Shown one piece after another: positions 57,094 through 64,000 of a stretch of 64,000 nt of DNA. The stretch's first letter is position 1. Each line of letters begins with the position of its first letter. The stretch lies in NCBI GenBank assembly GCA_017983635.1, contig JAGOBA010000018.1, positions 19,529-83,528 on the forward strand, in the 5' to 3' direction. The stretch is from Alphaproteobacteria bacterium (GTDB lineage Bacteria; Pseudomonadota; Alphaproteobacteria; Micropepsales; Micropepsaceae). The position numbers were made by a program, and so were the translations under genes. Under the pieces are notes generated by a model. The model saw only the letters and a program-made list of their open reading frames with translations. It made no database searches and was not told where the DNA came from.

Positions 57094-58000
57094 GGAATTC
57101 CCGGGACACGTAACAATCTCCGAGGAATTCCGGGGACACGTAACAATCTCCGAAAGGAATTCCGAGATTCCGGGGACATGTGTGGACGGCCCCCTGTTGG
57201 CAAGGTGTTTTTTTTGGCGATAAAAATTCCGGGGACACGTAACAAACTCGATTGACACCAACGCCGCGTTCCTATAATGTTCCGCGATGGCTCGTTTGGC
57301 AAGAGCGGTTGCGCCGGGCGTGCCGCACCACATCACGCAGCGCGGCAACCGTCGCCAGCAGGTGTTCTTCAACGCCGAGGACTACGCGGCCTATGTCGCA
57401 AACCTCGCGGCCCGATGCCGCGCCGAAGGCGTCGAAGTGCTCGCTTATTGCCTGATGCCGAACCATGTACATTTGATCCTCGTGCCGCCGCATGAGGACG
57501 CGTTGTCTGCCGTGCTGAGCCGCCTTCACCGCGACTATGCGCGGCGGATCAATTTTCGCGCGGGCTGGCGCGGGTTTCTGTGGCAGGGCCGGTTTGCGTC
57601 GTTCGCGATGGATGACGACTACCTCTTGGCCTGCGCCCGTTATGTGGAGTTGAACCCCGTGCGGGCGCGTTTGGTTGTGCATCCGGCCGACTGGCCGTGG
57701 TCGAGCGCCGCCGCCCACTTGTGTGGCAAGGCCGATCACCTCGTGCGGCCGGGCGCCTGGATGGCGCGTGCCGGCGATTGGGCGACACATCTCGCCGCGC
57801 CGTCGGGAATCGGCGAGGACGATGCGTTCCGTGCGAGCACGAGCACCGGCCGCCCCTTGGGCAGCAGCACTTTCGTCGCTAAGCTGGAAGCCGAACTCGG
57901 CCGCAGGCTCGGTAGGCGCAAGCCTGGGCCAAAGCCGAAAACCGCGGAAAGTGTTCAAGCCGAATTATTCTAGTTTGTTACGTGTCCCCGGAATTCCCTT
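57094..58000 (+). mobile_element. RAYT transposase unit with REP-like ends
   Basis: Three to four copies of AATTCCGGGGACACGTAACAA-like units (57098-57246, the first copy has CCCGGG) stand left of the transposase gene. One inverted copy (TTGTTACGTGTCCCCGGAATT, 57975-57995) stands right of it. The left edge follows the immunity stop of module C directly and the right edge joins RHS module D within six bases. REP-associated tyrosine transposases use such palindromic ends. It may be the agent that joined two modules. Confidence 0.72.
57287..57973 (+). CDS. REP-associated tyrosine transposase (Y1/HUH family)
   Basis: A 228-residue protein that cuts single-stranded DNA at REP sequences. APGVPHHITQRGNRRQQVF is the standard start. 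MPNHVHLIL (residues ~56-64) holds the HUH metal site. WQGRFASFAMDDDYLLACARYVELNPVRARLV carries the catalytic Tyr and the RAYT signature. WPWSSAAAHL and the Lys/Arg-rich tail (RRLGRRKPGPKPKTAE) follow. It seems intact. It is in the same frame as RHS module D across the right end. Confidence 0.92.
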   Translation: MARLARAVAPGVPHHITQRGNRRQQVFFNAEDYAAYVANLAARCRAEGVEVLAYCLMPNHVHLILVPPHEDALSAVLSRLHRDYARRINFRAGWRGFLWQGRFASFAMDDDYLLACARYVELNPVRARLVVHPADWPWSSAAAHLCGKADHLVRPGAWMARAGDWATHLAAPSGIGEDDAFRASTSTGRPLGSSTFVAKLEAELGRRLGRRKPGPKPKTAESVQAELF

Positions 58001-59491
58001 AGCGAGAACGGCACGTTCGTGCTCGCGACCTATGTTTACGACACGCTCTCGCGCCGCACGAGTCTCGTCTACGGCAATGGCACGGCGCAGGGGTACACGT
58101 ATTCGACGCAGGGCGATCTGCTCACCCTGGCGAGCACGCTCTCCGGCACCGCCAACACCTACACGAACACGTTCACGAAGGCGCGCCAACTCGCCAGCGA
58201 AACCGCGAGCAACACGGCGTGGTCCTACGTCCCCGTCACGTTCCAAACCACGGCCTACAGCGCCGCCAACAACCTGAACCAATACGTCAACATCACCGTC
58301 GGCGCGAACCCGACCGCGACGATGGCCTACGACGCAAACGGAAACCTGACCGGCGACGGCGTGTGGACCCACGCGTTCGATGCAAGAAATATTCTCCGCT
58401 CATCAACGAAAGTGGGCTGGTCCAGTACGTACCAATACGACCCGCTCGGCCGCAGGCAGTATCTGAACGAGAACGGCACGATTACCACCTTCGTCCACGA
58501 CGGCAGCGAGGAGATCGCTGACTATGATGGTTCGGCGAGCCTGTTGCGCCGCTATGTCCCCGGCCCCGGCACCGACATGCCGGTCGCCATGGTGACGCCG
58601 AGCGGCGGCTTGAACACGCGCAAGTATTTCCACACCAACCGCCAAGGCTCGACCATCGCGATGAGTGCTGATAACGGCATCATCTCTGAAGGTCCGTACA
58701 CGTACGATGCTTACGGGAACGGTGCTCCAGCGACCGGCGTTCCGTTCAAATACACGAGCCGCAGGTTAGATACGGGGACAGGGTTGTATTACTATAGGGC
58801 GAGGTACTACTGCCCCGCATGTGGAAGGTTCTTGCAGGTTGATGCTATCGGATACAAGGATCAGATGAACTTGTATGCCTATGTCGGAAATGACCCGCTG
58901 AATGCTACCGATCCGAGTGGGAACTATGGTCGAGGAAGCGGTTGGGGTGACAAGGACTGGGAGAAATTCAACAAGGCTCAAAAACAGGCCGCAATGGACA
59001 TGCGAGCGACCGCGCGCGATCTCAGGGACAGGTCACGTTCAACGAAGATGCTAAGCGAGAAGGCCAGACTGAAGGGGATGGCAGATGGTCTCGACAAGGG
59101 AGCAGGGATGCTTGAAAACGACGGCTCCGACGGGGTCACAAAAGCCAATGCTGAGGATGGGGCAACTTGGGCGGCGAACGGAAACTCTCCGGCAGAGGCG
59201 GCAAGTGCTGCCGTGGGCGGCACGACAATCACCATAAATACCGGACACAAGGTGTGGACGAGCGGCGATACACCGCTGCTGCAATGGATTGTGGGCCACG
59301 AGTCACTCCACTCGGCGGGACTGCACGATCAGAGGTGGCGCGTCGAGAACGGTGGGAATGGTAGGCTCGCATACAGGAACGGCGATAAAAGTGAACGGCG
59401 TGCGTTTAGAGGAATATCTGGTACGCCACAGGCCGAACAAAATCCTGATCACTTGATGGAACGGGTTTATCCAGATTTGGAGACAGAGTGA
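58001..59491 (+). CDS. RHS tip, module D, with HExxH metallopeptidase end
   Basis: RHS repeats begin right at 58001 ([13 protein letters not shown]) and match module E (from 60745) closely, so the 5' part has been lost. The RHS core ends [42 protein letters not shown], spanning ~58795-58920. The tip has a Lys-rich helix (KARLKGMADGLDKGAG) and then WIVGHESLHSAGLHDQRW: HESLH at about residues 427-431 counted from the GTG at 58019 is a zincin HExxH motif, with GLHD behind it as in metzincin-like sites. A protease toxin is the simplest reading. A lipoprotein gene follows by a one-base overlap. Confidence 0.82.
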   Translation, partial: SENGTFVLATYVYDTLSRRTSLVYGNGTAQGYTYSTQGDLLTLASTLSGTANTYTNTFTKARQLASETASNTAWSYVPVTFQTTAYSAANNLNQYVNITVGANPTATMAYDANGNLTGDGVWTHAFDARNILRSSTKVGWSSTYQYDPLGRRQYLNENGTITTFVHDGSEEIADYDGSASLLRRYVPGPGTDMPVAMVTPSGGLNTRKYFHTNRQGSTIAMSADNGIISEGPYTYDAYGNGAPATGVPFKYTSRRLDTGTGLYYYRARYYCPACGRFLQVDAIGYKDQMNLYAYVGNDPLNATDPSGNYGRGSGWGDKDWEKFNKAQKQAAMDMRATARDLRDRSRSTKMLSEKARLKGMADGLDKGAGMLENDGSDGVTKANAEDGATWAANGNSPAEAASAAVGGTTITINTGHKVWTSGDTPLLQWIVGHESLHSAGLHDQRWRVENGGNGRLAYRNGDKSERRAFRGISGTPQAEQNPDHLMERVYPDLETE

Positions 59492-59913
59492 TGCTTCGTA
59501 CTGCCCTCATGATTTCAGTACTGTTTTGTTGCGCATGCAGTGTCTCGACGACCGCGGATTTTCTTTTCATCAATTGGAGCATGGTCGATGACCCCGCCGG
59601 AAAGCGCGTCACTCTTGCGTACACCAATACACTTGACCGGGAAGTCTGCATGAGCGTTGGGGATTGGCCGAACAAGTTCGGCAAGGTCAACCAGATGAGT
59701 GAAACCATGTATCTAGTCGTAAAGCAGCAACGCTTCCCGATACGAGACTTCAACACTGGCTATTGTGTTGGTGTTGAGTGTCAGATTCGAGTTTCGCCAA
59801 AAGCAACGATTCGAGCGAACATCCCGTATGAGGAGTTTGGCCTACCGGAAGAGCTTCGCTACGAACGCAAGTCGCTGACATACCCAGTCACTGGCGACTT
59901 CTGCGAACCTTAG
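59491..59913 (+). CDS. Lipoprotein, probable immunity for module D
   Basis: A 140-residue protein starting MLRTALMISVLFCCACSV; the GTG at 59488 is possible but ATG 59491 overlaps the module D stop by one base (TGATG). The leader is hydrophobic and ends in a cysteine group (CCACS), a plausible lipobox, so it should sit in the periplasm or outer membrane. The mature part looks beta-rich with three further cysteines (GYCVGVEC). An exported inhibitor next to a metallopeptidase tip implies the toxin acts outside the cytosol. No family recognised. Confidence 0.65.
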   Translation: MLRTALMISVLFCCACSVSTTADFLFINWSMVDDPAGKRVTLAYTNTLDREVCMSVGDWPNKFGKVNQMSETMYLVVKQQRFPIRDFNTGYCVGVECQIRVSPKATIRANIPYEEFGLPEELRYERKSLTYPVTGDFCEP

Positions 59914-59949
59914 AGCGGTGATCGAATACACGAATGAAGATACTGTCCC

Positions 59950-62250
59950 TTGTCCCTGCCGAATATTCGAGTCTTTCGCGGAGGCGCATCTTCCGTACAC
60001 GTGAACGTGGGAACATCCTGGTCCACGATCGCCTTCGCCTACACGCCGACCGGCCGGAAGATGCAGGTCACCGACGCGGACGGGCGAGTCACGCGCATGC
60101 AATACGACGCGGCCGACCGCCTCAGCGTCACCATCGATCCGGAAAACCGGCGGGTGCGCAAGGTCTACGATCTGGCCGGCCAGGTGCTGCAGGAAGTGCG
60201 CGCCGATGCCTCGCCGCTCGCCCAAGTCTGTGCCGAATACGGCTACACCGCGAACGGCACGCAAGCCTTTGTCAAGGACGCGAAGGGCAATCAGACCAGT
60301 TATGCCTATGACGGGTTCGACCGGCTCGCGCGCACGACGATGCCGGATGCGACGTATGAGGACCTCTCCTACGACGCGAAGGGCAACGTCACGGGCAAGC
60401 TCACCCGCGGCGGACAGTTGATCGTCAACACCTATGACAGCCTCGACCGGATGGTGACGCATCTGGTGCCGCAGCCCGCGGGCGCACCGGCGATCTTGAC
60501 CACGACGGCCTACGATCTCGCCGGCCGCACCACCGGCATCAGCGACAACACCGGCCACGCGCTCACCTACGCCTTCGACAGCGCGAAACGCCCGATCTCG
60601 GTGACACAGTCCGCGCCGACGTTCGCCGGCACCCGCGTGGTCGCCTACCAGCTCGACCTCGCGGGCAACAAGACCCGCACCACCTGGGCCGACGGCTACT
60701 TCGTCCAATACGCCTACGACGCCATGGGCCGCATGACGACCGCGACCGAGAACGGCACGTTCGTGCTCGCGACCTATGTGTACGACCCGCTCTCGCGCCG
60801 CACGAGCCTCGTCTACGGCAATGGCACGGCGCAGGGTTACACCTACTCGACGCAAGGCGATCTGCTCACGCTCGCGAACACGCTCTCGGGCACCGCCAAC
60901 ACCTACACGAACACGTTCACGAAAGCGCACCAACTCGCCAGCGAAACCGCGAGCAACGCCGCGTGGTCCTACGTCCCCGCCACGTTCCAAACCACCGCCT
61001 ACCGCGCCGCCAACAACCTGAACCAATACGTCAACATCACCGTCGGCGCGAACCCGACCGCGACGATGGCCTACGACGCGAACGGGAACTTGACCGGCGA
61101 CGGCACTTGGACGAACACCTACGATGCGCAGAACATGATGCGCTCCAGCACCAAGGCCGGCATGGCGGTGAGTTATGCTTATGACCCCGTCGGCCGGCGG
61201 CAAGCCAAGATCGCCAACAGTGTCACCACAACATTCTTGCATGATGGTGCAGAAGAAATTGCCGACTACGACAACGCTAGCACGCTACTCCGGCGTTACG
61301 TCCCGGGACCGGGAACGGATATTCCGGTCGCGATGGTGACGCCGAACGGCGGCAGCAACACGCGCAACTATTTCCACACGAACCGTCAAGGTTCGACCAT
61401 CGCGATGAGCGCCGATAACGGCACCATCGCCGAAGGTCCGTACACGTACGATGCCTACGGCAACGGCGCCCCGACAACGGGGGTGCCGTTCAAGTACACC
61501 GGCCGCAGGCTCGATCCTGAGACGGGGTTCTACTACTACCGTGCGCGGTACTACTCGCCGTCGCTTGGGCGGTTCCTCCAGACGGATCCCGTCGGCTACG
61601 GCGATCAGATGAATTTGTATGCCTATGTCGCGAATGATCCAAACAACAGGGTCGATCCAACTGGCTTGGCCGGCTGTGCCACGCAAAGTGATGGCAGCGC
61701 CATATGTCCGCTTCAGCCCGATACAAGCGGGCTAGATGGACACTACGGTGAGCAGCCATCAGCCATGGACTATATTGGCGCACAGACAATCGGCGAATTC
61801 ACTCCTCTCATTGGCGACGGCATCGCCATTAAACAGGCCATTGACAATCCGACGGTTGTAAATGTTGCAGCCGCTGGCGTGGGATTGCTTGGCCCCGTCG
61901 GGGACGCTGCCGGAAAGACTTTAAAGGGAGTCGCACAGTCCACAAAGATAGCAGGGGAAGCCAGTACGCATGCATCGACTAGCGCACGGATCGCCGGCGA
62001 GATGGTGGACTCCGGTAAATACGTGTCTGTGCATTTGAACCAAAAGGCAAGTACAATCACGGGCGGTGCAGTAAAGAGTGGCGTTCAACCGGATGTAGCC
62101 GGAGTTCTGCCAAACGGAAAGGTTGATGTGGTTGAGGTATTGTCAGGCCGTCAGACCGCGGCAGATCAAAGCGCAAAGAACGCGAACGCATTCGGAGACA
62201 GGTTGAATTCAGTTACATGCGTTAAGCAAGATTCATGTCCGACCCAATGA
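59950..62250 (+). CDS. YD-repeat/RHS protein, module E, with REase-like tip
   Basis: A 766-residue protein. RHS repeats begin near 60030 ([17 protein letters not shown]), so a full-length N-terminus is missing. The core ends [31 protein letters not shown], spanning ~61570-61665. The tip has a hydrophobic segment ([17 protein letters not shown]) and then [20 protein letters not shown] with SGRQT: Asp ~715, Glu ~729, Ser ~732, the same pattern as module B. That suggests a PD-(D/E)xK-like nuclease fold; the catalytic Lys is not obvious. Its stop overlaps the immunity gene start at 62247. A ribosome site at the 5' end is not convincing. Confidence 0.82.
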   Translation: MSLPNIRVFRGGASSVHVNVGTSWSTIAFAYTPTGRKMQVTDADGRVTRMQYDAADRLSVTIDPENRRVRKVYDLAGQVLQEVRADASPLAQVCAEYGYTANGTQAFVKDAKGNQTSYAYDGFDRLARTTMPDATYEDLSYDAKGNVTGKLTRGGQLIVNTYDSLDRMVTHLVPQPAGAPAILTTTAYDLAGRTTGISDNTGHALTYAFDSAKRPISVTQSAPTFAGTRVVAYQLDLAGNKTRTTWADGYFVQYAYDAMGRMTTATENGTFVLATYVYDPLSRRTSLVYGNGTAQGYTYSTQGDLLTLANTLSGTANTYTNTFTKAHQLASETASNAAWSYVPATFQTTAYRAANNLNQYVNITVGANPTATMAYDANGNLTGDGTWTNTYDAQNMMRSSTKAGMAVSYAYDPVGRRQAKIANSVTTTFLHDGAEEIADYDNASTLLRRYVPGPGTDIPVAMVTPNGGSNTRNYFHTNRQGSTIAMSADNGTIAEGPYTYDAYGNGAPTTGVPFKYTGRRLDPETGFYYYRARYYSPSLGRFLQTDPVGYGDQMNLYAYVANDPNNRVDPTGLAGCATQSDGSAICPLQPDTSGLDGHYGEQPSAMDYIGAQTIGEFTPLIGDGIAIKQAIDNPTVVNVAAAGVGLLGPVGDAAGKTLKGVAQSTKIAGEASTHASTSARIAGEMVDSGKYVSVHLNQKASTITGGAVKSGVQPDVAGVLPNGKVDVVEVLSGRQTAADQSAKNANAFGDRLNSVTCVKQDSCPTQ

Positions 62251-63119
62251 CGGCTCCGATCGGGGTAATACCGGAAATCGATCGCGGCGGGTCGCGCCTC
62301 CGAGTTCTGATGCTGTACGAATGGAAGGCACCGCTTGACGAGCGGTGTCTGTCATTGTGCGAACGGCTCCTGGCCGAATTTGGAATCTCGCCAGCTGAAG
62401 GAACCGGATGCCGCGGGTATAAGAGAACTCACGGTTCGTATAAAAAGATTCGAGCGAGGTTAGCGGCCTTGCTTGCTTCAGGTGTGGGGGCTGACGTTTC
62501 GGTGAGAGTCAGAAGCGTCCTCAAGTCTACCGCTCCTGAGTTTTTCCCAAGTGATTTCGAGGCGGCATTTGGTCGAGTCTACGGAGGACAAAAGATCGGA
62601 TCTTTCGCAGTTGATCAAACGAAAGCGGAGAGTCCCCAAGCCTTGGCCGATAGCATCGCACCAATCATGTTTGGAGTTCTCGATTCGGCTTATGGAGGTT
62701 GTTGGAATTTCCCTGCCGAATATGGCGCTGAGCATTATGTGGCGGCTGTAAACACAATGCCCATTGGTATGAAATGGGGCTCCAACCCAAGGTATGCAAA
62801 TCGCCTTATTCGTTGGCGTGATAACATCTGGCATCGCGGACTGCGAGCGCGTGACGGATATTTCAGAGAAGTCTATCCAATCAACTTCTTGCTCGAGGCA
62901 CATCTGGAGAGGAAATTTCGCAACGCAGCGCTTTGGAAATTTATGAGGGAGGAAGGGTCGCTAATGCAATGCGAGTTCAGCGACAAAATGTTTCGCTGGG
63001 ATGTTCCGGAACAGAATTTGAGCGAGGTGCGGGCCGCTCTAGAGCCAAGTGGCTTAGTCTTGTCATCGGAAGCAGAGCCACTTGTACCCCCAAGGCGGAG
63101 TGAACCCTTGAGTTATTGA
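62247..63119 (+). CDS. Probable immunity protein for RHS module E
   Basis: A 290-residue soluble protein. ATG at 62247 overlaps the module E stop (ATGA); an ATG at 62235 would add four residues. The half from ~residue 100 ([17 protein letters not shown]) to [19 protein letters not shown] and [14 protein letters not shown] resembles the immunity-like protein at 45182-45976. As both lie beside tips with the same pattern, they are likely cognate paralogues. No signal peptide, so the toxin is probably cytosolic. Family name uncertain (Imm52-like). Confidence 0.65.
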   Translation: MTAPIGVIPEIDRGGSRLRVLMLYEWKAPLDERCLSLCERLLAEFGISPAEGTGCRGYKRTHGSYKKIRARLAALLASGVGADVSVRVRSVLKSTAPEFFPSDFEAAFGRVYGGQKIGSFAVDQTKAESPQALADSIAPIMFGVLDSAYGGCWNFPAEYGAEHYVAAVNTMPIGMKWGSNPRYANRLIRWRDNIWHRGLRARDGYFREVYPINFLLEAHLERKFRNAALWKFMREEGSLMQCEFSDKMFRWDVPEQNLSEVRAALEPSGLVLSSEAEPLVPPRRSEPLSY

Positions 63120-63205
63120 GTACGGGGACAGGTTATGTATCCCCGATGTGGCGCGCCGAGCGTCAGGCCCCGACGTGCGACCAAATCGACCTTGATTTTC
63201 TTCAG

Positions 63206-63336
63206 CGGCTAGATGCGGGGACAGGATTGTACTACTACAGAGCTCGCTACTACTCGGCGGCGCTAGGGAGATTTCTGCAAACCGATCCGATTGGCTACGG
63301 CGACCAAATGAACCTTTATGCCTATGCCGGAAACGA
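63206..63336 (+). pseudogene. RHS core stub, module F
   Basis: [20 protein letters not shown] and [24 protein letters not shown] are the very end of an RHS core. It lacks everything before it and its tip: the sequence stops at 63336, where the IS21 end (TGTCAACGCGC) begins. The interval 63120-63143 before it has GGGGACAGG and ATCCCC, a RAYT-type footprint. It is a remnant of a sixth module, cut by the insertion. Confidence 0.8.
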
Positions 63337-63558
63337 TGTCAACGCGCACTCAAAACTAGGCCAAAGTTGAGCATCGAAGAATAGTCCGATGCGCCGTGGG
63401 GTTATGTGTTCGGGGTGGACCAGTTTTGGATGATCGTTTTGCGTCACGCGGAGGTGCGTACAAACGATCACGCAAGAATAGTCCGCTGTGGCGTGGGGTC
63501 TTGGGACGCGTCAGGCGACGGTGGCCGCGAGCGCGTGTGTGTCGCCTCCGGCGCGCGT
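63337..63558. mobile_element. IS21 right-end remnant, second copy
   Basis: Bases 63337-63558 match 39153-39380 in order and orientation, from TGTCAACGCGCACTC through the internal repeat to the last ~30 bases of istB (CGCGTGTGTGTCGCCTCC), then diverge. The match is high but not perfect. It is a solo end with no transposase. It and the 39153 copy bracket about 24 kb of RHS-rich DNA. Confidence 0.85.
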
Positions 63559-63608
63559 TCGAGAGCACGCGTGTCGTGCGTGTGAGCGAAGGCGGAAGCG
63601 CGCGCTTG

Positions 63609-63735
63609 AGAGTCGAACGCATCCGGCATCTTCGCCGACATGTGCTCAAGCAGCCAGAGGTGGAGGGTTATTTCGCTGCGGAGAAAGCTCGGCGCTCCCG
63701 CGCGAGCCTTGGGAGTCCGCTCGACTTACGAGGCA
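63609..63735. repeat. Dispersed repeat, copy 2
   Basis: Matches 44572-44700 from AGAGTCGAACGCATCCGGC through TTTCGCTGCGGAGAAAGCTC. It stands about 50 bases after the IS21 remnant. Between it and 63890 I see no gene. Confidence 0.7.
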
Positions 63736-63890
63736 AATCTCGCGAAGCAGCGGAGACGCGGAGGAATACCGGGTCGGAGTTTCAGCGAACAACCCCATGT
63801 ACCCGGCGCTTAGCCGGAGAAAACGGTCTGCGACACCCAAATCTCGGTTCCTGCCGAGCGAGGACAATCCAATTCTAGAGCGGATTCGCT

Positions 63891-64000
63891 TTAGGCGGAA
63901 CCATAGCCTGAGTTGACGAAATAGTTGGCACACTCGGCCGACGTGAAGCGGTCGAGCATGTGATCGATCGCTTCACAGACCGTGTCGATGGAGCGCGGGT
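63891..64000 (-). CDS. IS630-like transposase, C-terminal end (5' end outside window)
   Basis: Read on the minus strand, the last 110 bases encode PRSIDTVCEAIDHML followed by DRFTSAECANYF and VNSGYGSA with a TAA at 63891. The AECANYF..(A/S)GY ending is the usual C-terminus of IS630-family transposases. The stop is followed by TCTAGAGCGGATTCGCT-like bases (63875-63892), consistent with a terminal repeat close by. The rest is beyond the window. Confidence 0.75.
   Translation of the reverse strand, partial: PRSIDTVCEAIDHMLDRFTSAECANYFVNSGYGSA

Noticed and set aside
57190..57215. T-run (eight Ts) as a terminator after module C immunity
   Set aside because: No stable GC hairpin directly before it; it lies inside the REP-like end of the RAYT unit.
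59842..61242. A long minus-strand frame opposite RHS module E
   Set aside because: Reverse shadow of the YD repeats with low-complexity Arg/Val/Gly wording; the plus-strand RHS is unmistakable.

Overview
The window reads as chromosomal DNA of a GC-rich alphaproteobacterium. GC content is high, many neighbouring genes overlap by ATGA or TGATG, and several proteins (gpsA, a PlsB-type acyltransferase, lepA, MarR, FecR, DUF2339, GH19) look alphaproteobacterial. No gene here fixes the genus. Intergenic spaces carry several families of palindromic or short tandem repeats typical of that group.

Layout. (1) 1-7773 is a surface-glycan locus: the end of an unknown protein, a GT2 and a GT4 glycosyltransferase, a P-loop sulfotransferase-like protein, and on the other strand a 1322-residue FkbM methyltransferase / coiled coil / GT2 / GT4 fusion. 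(2) 7806-18146 holds housekeeping and envelope genes: two small exported proteins, a lipoprotein, a DUF4337 protein, an Ntn-type penicillin/acyl-homoserine-lactone acylase, a retropepsin-PDZ protease divergent from a TrmB-like regulator with a palindrome between them, and an esterase. (3) 18240-23640 groups glycerolipid synthesis: gpsA overlapping plsB, and a convergent HAD-PlsC fusion. Together these would cover DHAP to phosphatidic acid. (4) 23740-28578 carries an aminotransferase, a methyltransferase, a FecR-domain protein and lepA. (5) 28897-30888 is a two-gene SEFIR-domain/membrane-protein unit that looks like a defence or signalling island. (6) 31054-38514 has a MarR-headed operon, a giant DUF2339 membrane protein and a GH19 endolysin-like enzyme.

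(7) From tRNA-Ser(GGA) at 38709 to the window end the character changes to an accessory island. It contains a decayed IS21 element, the 3' end of a group II intron, and six YD-repeat/RHS carboxy-terminal modules: two on the minus strand (41403-44702, 45980-48530) and four on the plus strand (55458-56525, 58001-59491, 59950-62250 and a stub at 63206-63336). Each of the five intact tips has its own toxin-like end, followed directly by a small gene that is probably its immunity gene. The tips look like a membrane-spanning module with an unknown domain, two related REase-like domains with a PDV...E..S..Q pattern, a toxin-21-like domain, and an HExxH metallopeptidase paired with a lipoprotein. Most modules lack a proper 5' end, so they look like orphan tips stored for exchange. 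A RAYT transposase with REP-like ends sits exactly between two modules. The same IS21 end occurs in direct orientation at 39153 and 63337, bracketing 24 kb. Among the modules lie a SUKH-type immunity gene, a PEP-CTERM protein, an acetyltransferase, an AraC regulator divergent from a three-gene membrane operon, and a serine hydrolase. A partial IS630-family transposase runs off the right edge.

Everything rests on reading the sequence. Family names come from motif recognition, not searches.
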